Shown: positions 7,945 to 16,165, numbered from the stretch's first letter. The stretch is 64,000 nucleotides of DNA from Streptomyces sp. NBC_01224 (GCF_036002945.1 NZ_CP108529.1:3162001-3226000); one strand, 5' to 3'. The notes: generated by a model not told the origin, from the letters alone. Made by a program: numbers and translations.

Positions 7945-9090
7945 GTGTATCCGATGTTGAAGCCCGCACTGCGCCGTGCGTGGCGCGGCCGGGGCACCGT
8001 GCAATTCGGGGTGACCCCCGCTCATGCGGTGAAGCTCGGTCCGATGGATATCGCAACGGGCTGTTTTCTGGAACTGCTCGACGGTACGCGCGGCCTGCCG
8101 CTGCTGCGCGAGGAAGCCCGTGCTTTGGATCTGTCGGACCTTCAAGTGGACACCTTGGTGGGCCGATTGACGGATGCGGGCCTGATCGACGATGTGCGGG
8201 CTGTCGGCCCGGAGACCGATGCGTTACGGAACCGGCCCGGCGCCCTGGAGCGGCACCGCCCCGATCTTGCGTCGCTCTCCGTCGTCCATCCCGAGCCGGG
8301 CGGCGGGATGCGGCGGCTGGCGGCCCGTCGGGCGATGCGGGTCCAGGTGCGAGGGGCCGGCCGGGTCGGTGCCGCGATCGCGGCGGTGCTGTCCGGAGCC
8401 GGGGTGGGCCGGGTGGAGGTTCTGGACGGCGGGTGCACCGAGCCGTGGGACGTCTCACCCGGCGGGCTACCACCAGCAGCCGTCGGGGAGCGCAGGGACA
8501 CCGCCGCCCGGCAGTTGGTGCGCAGGTCCGCCGCGGGTTCGGCTCCCCGGGCATCGGAGGCGGCGGGTTCCTCGACGGGTGGTGAGCCGGGGCTGTCACT
8601 GATCGTGGTCGCCCCTCGCGACGGCCTAGGGGTGTACGCCCCCGACCCACGTCCGGCCGAACCGTGGATCGCTTCGGGGACTCCCCATCTCTATGCCGGA
8701 GTTATGGAGGCGACGGGAGTGGTCGGCCCCCTGGTCCTGCCCGGGGGTACGGCGTGCGCGGGGTGTCTGGCGCTGGAGCGTGCGGACCGGGATGAGCAGT
8801 GGCCAAGGATGCTGTCTCAGTGGCAGTCCGGGCAGCGCACCGCTGTGCAGGCCTGTGACCTGGGGCTGGCGACTGCGGTGGCCGGTCTGGCGGCCGCCCA
8901 CGCACTGTCCTTCCTGGACGGGGAGCTGCCCGCCAGTACGGGGACCCGCTGGGAGGCCGCGCTGCCGCTGTTGGACTGGCGGTCCGAGCAGATCCGGGCG
9001 CACCTCGGCTGTTCCTGCGGAGCAGCTGGGCACACTGAGGGGGAGCACGCCTCCGGGGTCGAAGCGGCGCACGACACAATGGCCGGGTAA
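7945..9090 (+). CDS. ThiF-like (E1/MoeB superfamily) adenylyltransferase-related protein
   Basis: 381-residue protein related to ThiF/E1-type adenylyltransferases and cyclodehydratase partner proteins. The N-terminal 100 residues resemble the peptide-recognition part of such enzymes (FLELLDGTRGLPLL, TLVGRLTDAGLIDD). A degenerate Rossmann loop follows (VQVRGAGRVGAAIAAVLSGAGVGRVEVLDGG), lacking the GxGGxGS consensus. Cys pairs CAGC and CSC near the C terminus could hold zinc. I chose GTG 7945 because GGGGGAA ends 4 bases upstream; the longer reading from 7831 has no such signal. No precursor peptide or partner enzyme is adjacent, so a RiPP role is not supported. It lies 41 bases upstream of the ABC1 kinase gene. 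Confidence 0.7.
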   Translation: MYPMLKPALRRAWRGRGTVQFGVTPAHAVKLGPMDIATGCFLELLDGTRGLPLLREEARALDLSDLQVDTLVGRLTDAGLIDDVRAVGPETDALRNRPGALERHRPDLASLSVVHPEPGGGMRRLAARRAMRVQVRGAGRVGAAIAAVLSGAGVGRVEVLDGGCTEPWDVSPGGLPPAAVGERRDTAARQLVRRSAAGSAPRASEAAGSSTGGEPGLSLIVVAPRDGLGVYAPDPRPAEPWIASGTPHLYAGVMEATGVVGPLVLPGGTACAGCLALERADRDEQWPRMLSQWQSGQRTAVQACDLGLATAVAGLAAAHALSFLDGELPASTGTRWEAALPLLDWRSEQIRAHLGCSCGAAGHTEGEHASGVEAAHDTMAG

Positions 9091-9131
9091 CCGCCGCACG
9101 CGGTACGGCAGTCTGGGATTTGGAGGGGCTC

Positions 9132-10526
9132 ATGTCTGATCTACCCCGGAAAGCGGTCACCCGTACCGCCAAGTTGGCCGCCCTGCCACTGGGCTTCGCC
9201 GGCCGCGCCACGTGGGGTCTGGGCAAGCGGATCGGCGGGAAGTCGGCGGAGTTGGTCGCCCGGGAGGTGCAGCAGCGCACTGCGGATCAGCTCTTCAAGG
9301 TCTTGGGCGAGTTGAAGGGCGGGGCGATGAAGCTGGGGCAGGCCCTGTCCGTCTTCGAGTCGGCGCTGCCCGAGGAGGTCGCCGGACCGTACAGGGCGGC
9401 GCTCACCAAACTGCAGGAAGCCGCACCTCCCATGCCCAGCGGCACCGTGCACGCGGTGCTGGAGGAGCGGCTCGGCGAGGACTGGCGGGAGCTGTTCCTC
9501 GAATTCGAGGACAAGCCGTCGGCCGCCGCATCGATCGGTCAGGTGCACCGGGCGGTGTGGCACGACGGGCGGGAAGTCGCGGTGAAGGTGCAGTATCCGG
9601 GCGCCGGCGAGGCGCTGCTCTCGGATCTGACCCAACTCAGCAGGTTCGCCCGGTTGCTCGGTCCGTTGATCCCCGGAATGGACATCAAGCCGCTTATCAC
9701 GGAGCTGCGCGACCGCGTCTCGGAGGAGCTGGACTACGAGCAGGAGGCACGGTCGCAGCGGGACCACGCCGAGGAGTTCGCGGCCGACCCGGATGTGGCA
9801 ATCCCCGGTGTGGTGCACCAGTCCGACCAGGTTCTGGTGACGGAGTGGATGGACGGTGTTCCGCTGGCCGACGTGATCGCGGAGGGCACGCCGGAGCAGC
9901 GGGACCGGGCCGGCCAGTTGCTGGCGCGCTTTCTCTTCTCGGGCCCAGCGCGCACCGGGCTGCTGCACGCGGACCCCCATCCGGGCAACTTCCGGCTGCT
10001 GCCCCCGGAGGACGATGCCGGCGAGGCCGGGCAATGGCGGCTCGGAGTGCTGGACTTCGGCACGGTTGACCGGCTGCCGGGTGGTCTGCCGCGGCCGATC
10101 GGGGACTCCCTGCGGCTGACGCTGTCGGGTGATGCGGATGCGGTGTACGAACTGTTGCGCGAGGAGGGGTTCGTCAAGGACTCGATCGACCTCGACCCGG
10201 ATGCGGTGCTCGACTATCTCCTCCCGATCATCGAACCGGCACAGGTGGAAGAGTTCACCTTCACCCGGAGCTGGATGCGTAATCAGGCGGCCCGGATTGC
10301 GGATCCCCGCTCCCCCGCTCATCAGCTCGGCAAGCAGCTGAATCTGCCGCCCGCCTATCTGCTGATACACCGGGTGACACTGAGCACGATCGGGGTGCTG
10401 TGCCAGCTGGGTGCGACGGTACGGCTGCGTGACGAACTGGAGTCCTGGGTACCGGGTTTCCTAATGGAGGCTCAGCAGGAGTCCGTGGTACAGGAGTTGG
10501 CGGGCGACGCGGCCGCCGGTGCGTAG
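9132..10526 (+). CDS. ABC1/UbiB (AarF) family atypical kinase
   Basis: 464-residue ABC1/UbiB-type atypical protein kinase-like ATPase. Motifs in order: the family KxGQ motif MKLGQALS (near residue 62), the Ala-rich nucleotide loop SAAASIGQVHRA (near 138), VAVKVQYPG with the ATP-site Lys, the catalytic HADPHPGNF and metal-binding LDFG. The family supports isoprenoid quinone or lipid metabolism, and the M. tuberculosis counterpart sits next to whiB7. Start ATG 9132 follows GGAGG. Probably co-transcribed with the ThiF-like gene. No transmembrane helix is obvious, unlike some UbiB proteins. Confidence 0.88.
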   Translation: MSDLPRKAVTRTAKLAALPLGFAGRATWGLGKRIGGKSAELVAREVQQRTADQLFKVLGELKGGAMKLGQALSVFESALPEEVAGPYRAALTKLQEAAPPMPSGTVHAVLEERLGEDWRELFLEFEDKPSAAASIGQVHRAVWHDGREVAVKVQYPGAGEALLSDLTQLSRFARLLGPLIPGMDIKPLITELRDRVSEELDYEQEARSQRDHAEEFAADPDVAIPGVVHQSDQVLVTEWMDGVPLADVIAEGTPEQRDRAGQLLARFLFSGPARTGLLHADPHPGNFRLLPPEDDAGEAGQWRLGVLDFGTVDRLPGGLPRPIGDSLRLTLSGDADAVYELLREEGFVKDSIDLDPDAVLDYLLPIIEPAQVEEFTFTRSWMRNQAARIADPRSPAHQLGKQLNLPPAYLLIHRVTLSTIGVLCQLGATVRLRDELESWVPGFLMEAQQESVVQELAGDAAAGA

Positions 10527-10592
10527 GGAAACCCTCGGGACCGGCCCGGGTTGTACTCCCGCCCCGGAGCGTCGTGCCCCGAGCCGTGACGC

Positions 10593-10612
10593 CCCGGGCC
10601 ATCATGCCCGGG
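10593..10612. terminator. Short hairpin between convergent genes
   Basis: Arms CCCGGGC and GCCCGGG with a 6-base loop, between the ABC1 kinase gene (+) and the zinc-ribbon gene (-). Weak on its own; the position favours a terminator. Confidence 0.4.
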
Positions 10613-10629
10613 CGGCACCACCAGGAGCG

Positions 10630-10845
10630 TCACCACCAGGCAGAATCGAGACGGCTCTCGATCGCCCTGATATGAGTGCGGGCGCACTCTTCGCAGAAGT
10701 ACTGGTGTCTGCCGTTCTCCACGGAGCAGATCCAGGTCGGCGGTGCGCTCCCGCTGTCGGCGGAGGTACCGCAGAGGGCACAGACGACCACGGCGGCGTC
10801 CCTCTGCGCGGGTTGCTGAATCCGGTGATGAGTCTCCTCGTCCAC
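10630..10845 (-). CDS. Small zinc-ribbon protein, unknown function
   Basis: 71-residue protein with two Cys pairs, CALCG near residue 21 and CEECA near residue 53, spaced as in a small zinc ribbon, with a Trp/Tyr-containing stretch (TWICSVENGRHQYF) between and a conserved-looking end (IRAIESRLDSAWW). I start it at GTG 10845 (VDEETHHR); an ATG 45 bases upstream has no better signal. No function is known. It lies convergent with the ABC1 kinase gene and downstream of the wblC gene group. Confidence 0.75.
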   Translation of the reverse strand: MDEETHHRIQQPAQRDAAVVVCALCGTSADSGSAPPTWICSVENGRHQYFCEECARTHIRAIESRLDSAWW

Positions 10846-10897
10846 CTCGTGACGATAACTCCGTCTCTGCTGTACCGCGCGGCACCACACAGCACGA

Positions 10898-10931
10898 CCG
10901 CGGGGCCGGCCCGTTCGGACCGGCCCCGCGG
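10898..10931 (-). terminator. Intrinsic terminator-like hairpin
   Basis: Perfect 12-bp GC-only stem (10898-10909 with 10920-10931) and 10-base loop, between the small Arg-rich protein gene and the zinc-ribbon gene, both on the minus strand. It probably ends the wblC transcript. Confidence 0.6.
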
Positions 10932-11012
10932 AAGGGGTACTGACTATGGGTACTGATTTGCTGCTGGGCAGAGCGGCTGCCCGGCAGCGGGTGCTGCTGG
11001 TGTTCGGCCTGA

Positions 11013-11183
11013 CTAGTGCATGACTGCCATGGCCAGCGCACGGCGAGCGCGCATCGATGCGCGCTCGGCCCGGCGCTGCATCCGGCGCGCGGCAACCAGG
11101 CGCACGGCCTGGCGTTGCGCGTCGGCTTCCCTCAGTCGGTCGTGCATATGAGCACGAGCCAGGGCTTCTGGGATGAGTTGCAT
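11013..11183 (-). CDS. Small Arg-rich conserved protein
   Basis: 56-residue highly basic protein (MQLIPEALARAHMHDRLREA..., then repeated RRxxRRA and RARRALAM elements). It looks fully alpha-helical. The composition suggests nucleic-acid or ribosome binding, but that is a guess. ATG 11183 is preceded by AGGA. It lies 185 bases downstream of wblC on the same strand and may be read from the same transcript. Shorter than 60 codons, so easily missed. Confidence 0.65.
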   Translation of the reverse strand: MQLIPEALARAHMHDRLREADAQRQAVRLVAARRMQRRAERASMRARRALAMAVMH

Positions 11184-11368
11184 CTCGCGGGTCCTGTTCT
11201 GACGCGAGTCGTTCGCGCCGATGATCGTGACGTTCGGTGTTGCGGAGCCGACGGGCTCATTCGTGGGGACGGACATTGGTGCCTGATTTCGGGGATCGCG
11301 GGTGTGGGGACGGTCGATGGTTCCGATGCGCTTCATGGGTTTGGGGGCCGTGACCCCCAGTCCGGCGG

Positions 11369-11737
11369 TCACGCCGCGACCGGGTTCTTGCGCGGACGGC
11401 CACGCGGCCGCTTGCGAGCAACGACAACGCCCTGGATGAAGAGCTCACCACCCCAGACGCCCCACGGCTCGCGGCGCTCCTTGGCGCCGGCGAGGCAGGC
11501 CTCGACGAGCGGGCAGGTACGGCAGAGGGACTTGGCGTACTCGACGTCGGCCGGCGACTCGGCGAAGAAGACCTCCGGGTCGTAGGAGCGGCAGGGGACG
11601 GGCACGCCGAGGTTCTCGATGGCGTCGTCGAGCGCGGTGAGCGCAGTGAGGGGGATCAAGGTGGAGTCCTCCGTGAGGCCGGGCGGCGGGATCGTTCCGG
11701 AAGGCGGTACGGACGGGGCGTGCGCTTCGAGTTGCAC
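11369..11737 (-). CDS. wblC: WhiB-family regulator WblC (WhiB7)
   Basis: 122-residue WhiB-like [4Fe-4S] transcription factor. Cluster ligands: Cys in VPCRSYDPEVFF, the pair CRTC, and CLAGA. They are followed by the Gly-rich turn GVWGGELF and a C-terminal AT-hook (RKRPRGRPRK) that is specific to WhiB7/WblC among Wbl proteins. The family binds the housekeeping sigma factor and activates ribosome-antibiotic resistance genes at promoters with an AT-rich element just before -35. GTG 11737 opens VQLEAHAPS. Upstream lie an intrinsic terminator, a 110-codon uORF and a WhiB7-type promoter, matching the attenuation logic known for whiB7. Next to uvrD2, as in M. tuberculosis. Confidence 0.93.
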   Translation of the reverse strand: MQLEAHAPSVPPSGTIPPPGLTEDSTLIPLTALTALDDAIENLGVPVPCRSYDPEVFFAESPADVEYAKSLCRTCPLVEACLAGAKERREPWGVWGGELFIQGVVVARKRPRGRPRKNPVAA

Positions 11738-11844
11738 GGTGGGTGGTGTCCTCGTCTGGTCGTTCCGGCCTGTTGGCCGGGGGGCGGCTGGTACCGGGTG
11801 GTGCTTGTCCCGAGGCTCCTTCGCGCTGTCTCGTCCGTTTGGAC

Positions 11845-11887
11845 AAAACAAAAGGGCCGCGGATCCCGAGTGGGGTTCCGCGGCCCT
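11845..11887 (-). terminator. Attenuator terminator in wblC leader
   Basis: Read on the minus strand, a perfect 11-bp GC-rich stem (11877-11887 with 11853-11863) with a 13-base loop is followed at once by a U-rich run (CCCTTTTGTTTTG), a textbook intrinsic terminator. It lies between the uORF stop (11911) and the wblC start (11737), so transcription must read through it to express wblC. Confidence 0.85.
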
Positions 11888-11898
11888 GAAGGCGCCGG

Positions 11899-11929
11899 CC
11901 TGATTCTGAATCAGGCTGGATCACTCCAG
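11899..11929 (-). promoter_or_regulatory. Two small hairpins spanning the uORF stop codon
   Basis: Inverted repeat 11899-11915 (8-base arms CCTGATTC/GAATCAGG around one base) contains the uORF TGA; 11916-11929 is a second one (CTGGA/TCCAG, 4-base loop). They sit just upstream of the terminator stem in the transcript and would be covered by a ribosome finishing the uORF. They are candidates for antiterminator or pause elements. Confidence 0.5.
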
Positions 11930-12243
11930 GGTTCAGGCCCACGGAAGGCCCACATCGTGTGGTGCATCGTCTGCTTCTTGGCGCCGGATTCCGCTCCTGC
12001 ACCGACGGCCGCAAAGGCATAGGCCTGGGCCTGTCCCTTCGCTACTGCTGCTGCCGGTGCCTGGGTCGGTCGCTCATTGCGCTCCCGCACGGGGAGGTTC
12101 GACAGGGACAGCGGGCTGACGGCGGAAATGCCGGACAGACCGGTGCCACGCAGCGAGAACTCCGAAGAGCAGGCGAGGCCGAGCGAGCAGGCGGAGACGA
12201 CCGAGAGATCGGTCATTTTGTTGGTCTCGATGATGCTGATCAC
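11911..12243 (-). CDS. Upstream ORF (110 codons) in the wblC leader
   Basis: Starts at GTG 12243, 8 bases after a near-perfect Shine-Dalgarno (AGGAGG), so translation is likely. It encodes MISIIETNKMTDLSVVSAC... and ends in MHHTMWAFRGPEPWSDPA. No domain is recognised. Codon use looks coding in the first half. The stop lies in a hairpin only 24 bases before the attenuator stem, so a ribosome slowed by an antibiotic would alter folding. Mycobacterial whiB7 leaders also carry a uORF, but usually a much shorter one. A regulatory leader is more likely than a functional protein, but a dual role is possible. Confidence 0.65.
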   Translation of the reverse strand: MISIIETNKMTDLSVVSACSLGLACSSEFSLRGTGLSGISAVSPLSLSNLPVRERNERPTQAPAAAVAKGQAQAYAFAAVGAGAESGAKKQTMHHTMWAFRGPEPWSDPA

Positions 12244-12355
12244 TTCAATCGCCTCCTCTCGGCGTCTCGGGGGGACCGGCGGGCCGGTCCTGCGTATTCG
12301 GATAAGTACAGCACAGGACCAGGGCTTCAGAGAAGTCGCTGTTCCCGTGGTTAAG

Positions 12356-12395
12356 AACCTATGGTGATGACTGGGGCGGGCGCAAACTATTTTTT
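12356..12395 (-). promoter_or_regulatory. WhiB7/WblC-type autoregulated promoter
   Basis: On the minus strand: an AT-rich block (AAAAAATA, 12395-12388), then two bases, a -35-like TTGCGC (12385-12380), an 18-base spacer, and a -10-like TAGGTT (12361-12356). An AT-rich element just upstream of -35 is the known signature of WhiB7-dependent promoters, where the AT-hook binds. Transcription would start near 12349, giving a leader of about 610 bases before wblC. Confidence 0.6.
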
Positions 12396-12408
12396 CGACG
12401 AGTTTTTC

Positions 12409-14601
12409 TCACACCTCGTCAACGGCCGCCCCGAGCCCTTCTTCCACCGTCTCACCTGCGCAAATGGCAAGGACCGCGGTCCCGAACCGGTCCAGCTTCC
12501 GCGCGCCGACCCCGGAGATCCCGGCCAGTTCGCCCGCGCTGCCCGGCACCGCCTCGGCGATCGCCATCAGCGTCTTGTCCGTGAATACGCAGTACGCGGG
12601 CTGACCGATCTCCTTCGCCCGGACCGCCCGCCAGTCGCGCAGCCGCTCGTACAGCGCCTCGTCCATGTCGGAGGGGCAGTCGTCGCAGCGCATCAGCTTC
12701 ATCTCGCCCGCATCGGTGAGGGTCTTGCCGCAGACCCGGCACCGGGCAGGGCCGCGGCGGCCGCGTTTGGCGACCGGTCCGGGGCCCCGTTCGGTCCCAC
12801 CGCCTCCGGCCGCGCCGCGCGTACCGAGGGCCACCGAGCCGGGGCGCAGTCCGTTCAGGAACCGGCTCGGGCGCCGTCCGGCGCGGCCGCCGGGCGAGCG
12901 GGACAGCGACCATGACAACGAGAGATGGAAGCGCGCCCGGGTGACGCCGACGTACAACAGCCGACGCTCCTCCTCGATCTGCTCGTCGGTCTTGGCGTAG
13001 GTGATCGGCATCATGCCCTCGTTCAGCCCGACCAGGAACACGGCGTCCCACTCCAGGCCCTTCGCCGAGTGCAGCGAGGCGAGTGTGACTCCCTGGACCG
13101 TGGGGGCGTGCTGGGCGGCTGCACGCTCGTCGAGCTCCGCCACCAGATCGGAGAGCGTCGCCCCCGGCTTGGCCTGTTCGAAATCCTCGGCGAGCCGGAC
13201 CAGTGCGGCCAGGGACTCCCAGCGGTCGCGCACCGCGCCTGAGCCTGCGGGCGGTTCCGTGGTCCATCCCTTGGTGGAGAGCACCGCGCGCACCTCCGCC
13301 GGCAGCCCCTCCGCGTCGTCGAGCAGGGAGTCGTTGCCCCCCGCGCGGGCCGCGCCGCGCAGGGCGATGCCCGCCTCCCGTACCTCCGCGCGTTCGAAGA
13401 AGCGCTCCGCGCCCCTCAGCTGGTACGGCACGCCCGCGTCGGCCAGGGCCTGCTCGTAGACCTCGGACTGGGAGTTGACCCGGTAGAGCACGGCGATCTC
13501 GCCGGCCGGGACGCCCGCGGCGATCAGATCGCGGATGCGACGAGCGGTGCCTTCGGCCTCCGCGGGCTCGTCCGCGTACTCCGTATAGACGGGCTCGGGG
13601 CCGGGCTCGCGCTGTGAGACCAGTTCGAGCCGGTGCTCGGCGGCGCGGCCGCGGGCCTGGCCCAGCAGCCCGTTGGCCAGATGGACGACCTGGGGAGTGG
13701 AGCGGTAGTCCCTGATCAGCTTGACCACCGTCGCATTGGGGTGACGGGTGCGGAAGTTCAGCAGGTGGTCGGGGGTGGCTCCGGTGAAGGAGTAGATCGT
13801 CTGGCTGGCGTCACCGACGACGCACAGGGTGTCCCTGTCGCCGAGCCAGAGGTCGAGCAGCCGCTGCTGGAGCGGGCTGACGTCCTGGTACTCGTCGACG
13901 ACGAAGTGCTGGTACTGGCGGCGGACGTGGTCGGCGATGTCGTGGCGGTCCTGAAGGATGGCGACGGTGAGAAGCAGCACATCCTCGAAGTCGATCAACG
14001 AGCGGTCGCGCTTCAACTGCTCGTACATCGCATAGATCTGGGAGATCTCGGCCGGATCGCGCGGGGCGTCCCGCTGGGTCTTGGCGACCACGGCCGGATA
14101 GTCGGCGGGCACGGTCTGGGTGACCTTGGACCACTCGATCTCGCTGGTGACGTCGCGCAGCTCGTTGCGGTCGAGCCGGATGCGGCAGCGGGCCGCGGCC
14201 TCGGCGACCAGCTGGACCTTGCGCTCCAGCAGCCGGGGCAGGTCACCGCCGACCGCTTTCGGCCAGAAGTACTGGAGCTGGCGCAGGGCGGCGGAGTGGA
14301 ACGTCCGCGCCTGCACCCCGCCCGCGCCGAGCTGGCGCAGCCGTCCCCGCATCTCGCCCGCGGCCCGGTTCGTGAACGTGACGGCAAGCACACTTGCCGG
14401 CTGGAGTATCCCCGCGCGCACCCCGTAGGCGATGCGATGTGTGATCGCACGCGTCTTGCCCGTACCGGCTCCGGCCAGCACACACACCGGGCCGTGCAGG
14501 GCCATGGCGACCTCGCGCTGCTCGGGGTCCAGGCCGTCGAGCACGGCGTCGGCCGACTCGGGAACCTGTGGGAAAAGGGAGGAATGCGTTGCTGCTGTCA
14601 C
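12409..14601 (-). CDS. uvrD2: UvrD2-type superfamily I DNA helicase
   Basis: 730-residue 3'-5' SF1A helicase. Motifs: Walker A AGAGTGKT (residues 43-50), TFTNRAAGEM (Ia), VDEYQDV (II), GDASQTIYSFTGA (III), the ASLHSAKGLEWDAVFLVGLNEGMMP block (V region) and YVGVTRAR (VI). The C-terminal tail carries a tetracysteine motif (CRVC ... CDDC) followed by an HRDC-like domain ending ISGVGARKLDRFG. This architecture defines mycobacterial UvrD2, where the tetracysteine module couples ATPase to unwinding. GTG 14601 (VTAATHSSLF) is preferred over an ATG 20 codons upstream on homology. The neighbours (wblC, mycoredoxin, nudC) match M. tuberculosis. Confidence 0.92.
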   Translation of the reverse strand: MTAATHSSLFPQVPESADAVLDGLDPEQREVAMALHGPVCVLAGAGTGKTRAITHRIAYGVRAGILQPASVLAVTFTNRAAGEMRGRLRQLGAGGVQARTFHSAALRQLQYFWPKAVGGDLPRLLERKVQLVAEAAARCRIRLDRNELRDVTSEIEWSKVTQTVPADYPAVVAKTQRDAPRDPAEISQIYAMYEQLKRDRSLIDFEDVLLLTVAILQDRHDIADHVRRQYQHFVVDEYQDVSPLQQRLLDLWLGDRDTLCVVGDASQTIYSFTGATPDHLLNFRTRHPNATVVKLIRDYRSTPQVVHLANGLLGQARGRAAEHRLELVSQREPGPEPVYTEYADEPAEAEGTARRIRDLIAAGVPAGEIAVLYRVNSQSEVYEQALADAGVPYQLRGAERFFERAEVREAGIALRGAARAGGNDSLLDDAEGLPAEVRAVLSTKGWTTEPPAGSGAVRDRWESLAALVRLAEDFEQAKPGATLSDLVAELDERAAAQHAPTVQGVTLASLHSAKGLEWDAVFLVGLNEGMMPITYAKTDEQIEEERRLLYVGVTRARFHLSLSWSLSRSPGGRAGRRPSRFLNGLRPGSVALGTRGAAGGGGTERGPGPVAKRGRRGPARCRVCGKTLTDAGEMKLMRCDDCPSDMDEALYERLRDWRAVRAKEIGQPAYCVFTDKTLMAIAEAVPGSAGELAGISGVGARKLDRFGTAVLAICAGETVEEGLGAAVDEV

Positions 14602-14819
14602 CCCGCCATGCTGCCAGGTCGGAAGAGGCGGGCGCGGAGGTTGTCCACAGGGGGGCCGCATCTGTCGTACTAATGCGGGGGTGGCGGCGGGAATGGTGAT
14701 CGGCTCACGTACGTTCCCTTTCCGTGCGGCGACGCACTTTCCAGCTTTTCCGCGTGCCGGATGAGACGGATGAGACAGACGAGTCTGACAAGACTGACGA
14801 GACAGAGGAGCGCGAAGAC

Positions 14820-15074
14820 ATGTCGGGCACTGTGACGATGTACAGCACCACGTGGTGCGGCTACTGCCGTCGGCTCAAGAGCCAGATGGACCGCGAAGGC
14901 ATCGCGTACAACGAGATCAACATCGAGCAGGACCCGGACTCCGCGGCCTTCGTCGAGAAGGCCAACGGGGGCAACCAGACCGTTCCCACCGTCCTGGTGG
15001 TCGGCTCCACGGGTGTCGAGGCCGTCATGACGAACCCGTCCCTGGCCCAGGTGAAGCAGGCGCTCGCCGCCTGA
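14820..15074 (+). CDS. Mycoredoxin (glutaredoxin-fold, mycothiol-dependent)
   Basis: 84-residue glutaredoxin-like protein with active site WCGYC (residues 12-16), cis-Pro segment QTVPTVLV and a terminal helix. In actinobacteria this family (Mrx1) reduces mixed disulfides with mycothiol in the cytoplasm; M. tuberculosis has it between uvrD2 and nudC, as here. ATG 14820 follows GAGGAG. A reading extended 32 codons upstream would encode an acidic repeat (DETDETDESDKTDETEE), but homologues start at MSGTVTMYS. Confidence 0.9.
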   Translation: MSGTVTMYSTTWCGYCRRLKSQMDREGIAYNEINIEQDPDSAAFVEKANGGNQTVPTVLVVGSTGVEAVMTNPSLAQVKQALAA

Positions 15075-15099
15075 TCCCGCTGCTCCCGCAGCACAGTCG

Positions 15100-15130
15100 C
15101 GCCCCCTCCGGTCGAACACCGGAGAGGGCG
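15100..15130. terminator. Terminator-like hairpin between mycoredoxin and nudC
   Basis: Stem CTCCGGT/ACCGGAG extended by CGCCC/GGGCG with one mismatch, 5-base loop, between convergent genes. It can serve both strands. Confidence 0.6.
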
Positions 15131-15173
15131 TTCCTGTACGCGTCCGGGGGCGCCGCAGCCCGTACGCCGTGCG

Positions 15174-16121
15174 TCAGCCGACTGTTCCCGGCCTCGGGAG
15201 CGGCTTGCCGTACCAGAGTTCGATCAGGCGGGCCGCGATCGAGATGCCGAACGGGGGCATGATCTCGCCCGACTCGAAGGCCGCCGTCAGGTCCTCGCGG
15301 GAGAACCAGCGGGCCTCCTCGATCTCCTCACCGTCCACGTCGATCTCCGACGAGGTCGCCCGTGCCATGAAGCCCAGCATCAGGCTGGACGGGAACGGCC
15401 ATGGCTGGCTGGCGATGTACTCGACCTCGCCGACCGTGACGCCCACCTCCTCGAACACCTCGCGGGCCACGGACTGCTCGATCGACTCCCCCGGCTCGAC
15501 GAAGCCCGCGAGCGTCGAGAAGCGGCCCTCGGGCCAGTGCACCTGGCGGCCCAGCAGGGCGCGGTCCTGGTCGTCCGTCACCAGCATGATGACCGCGGGA
15601 TCGGTGCGCGGGTAGTGCTCGGCGCCGCAGGCCTGGCAGCGGCGGATGTGGCCGGCCGCCGCGATGACCGTGCGTTCGCCGCAGCGGGAGCAGAAGCGGT
15701 GCAGTCGCTGCCAGTTCTCCAGGGCCACCGCGTGCACCATCAGGCCCGCGTCGCGGGGGCCGAGCAGCAGTCCGGCCTCGCGCAGGCCGGCCGGGCGGGC
15801 CGGCTGGTCCATGCGGCCGGGCAGGGAGTCCTTCTGGAGCGCGAAGTAGCTGACGCCGTCCTCGTCGGTGCCGAGGAAGTAGCGGTGGGTCTCGGTGACC
15901 GGGGCCTCGAAGGCCGGGGTCATGACGATCTCCGTACCGCCGTCGGCCGTGTCGTCGATCAGCACCTGCCCGCCGGAGACGACGAACACACGGGTGGTCG
16001 GGTGGCTCCACGCGGCGGACAGCCAGGCCTCGTCGAGGCGGTGGTGCGCCGCGCGGTCGATGCCGCTGGGCGCCGTGAGTCCGATGGGCCGGTCTGCGGT
16101 GGCGTTGTCGAAGGTGCTCAC
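15174..16121 (-). CDS. nudC: NAD+ diphosphatase NudC
   Basis: 315-residue Nudix enzyme that cleaves NAD(H) to NMN and AMP and can remove NAD caps from RNA. It has a zinc ribbon (FCSRCG ... CQACGAEHYPR, near residues 145-172), a canonical Nudix box (GFVEPGESIEQSVAREVFEE) and the NudC-specific SQPWPFPSSLM immediately after. GTG 16121 opens VSTFDNATA. It converges on mycoredoxin and is followed upstream by the M20 peptidase on the same strand with a 44-base gap. Confidence 0.92.
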   Translation of the reverse strand: MSTFDNATADRPIGLTAPSGIDRAAHHRLDEAWLSAAWSHPTTRVFVVSGGQVLIDDTADGGTEIVMTPAFEAPVTETHRYFLGTDEDGVSYFALQKDSLPGRMDQPARPAGLREAGLLLGPRDAGLMVHAVALENWQRLHRFCSRCGERTVIAAAGHIRRCQACGAEHYPRTDPAVIMLVTDDQDRALLGRQVHWPEGRFSTLAGFVEPGESIEQSVAREVFEEVGVTVGEVEYIASQPWPFPSSLMLGFMARATSSEIDVDGEEIEEARWFSREDLTAAFESGEIMPPFGISIAARLIELWYGKPLPRPGTVG

Positions 16122-16165
16122 AGGTGCTTCCTACTCCCCCGGGATGGATCGGGTGTTCAGAGGAT

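Noticed and set aside
7945..10526. RiPP (TOMM) biosynthetic cluster around the ThiF-like gene
   Set aside because: No precursor peptide, YcaO or dehydrogenase is nearby; the ATP loop is degenerate.
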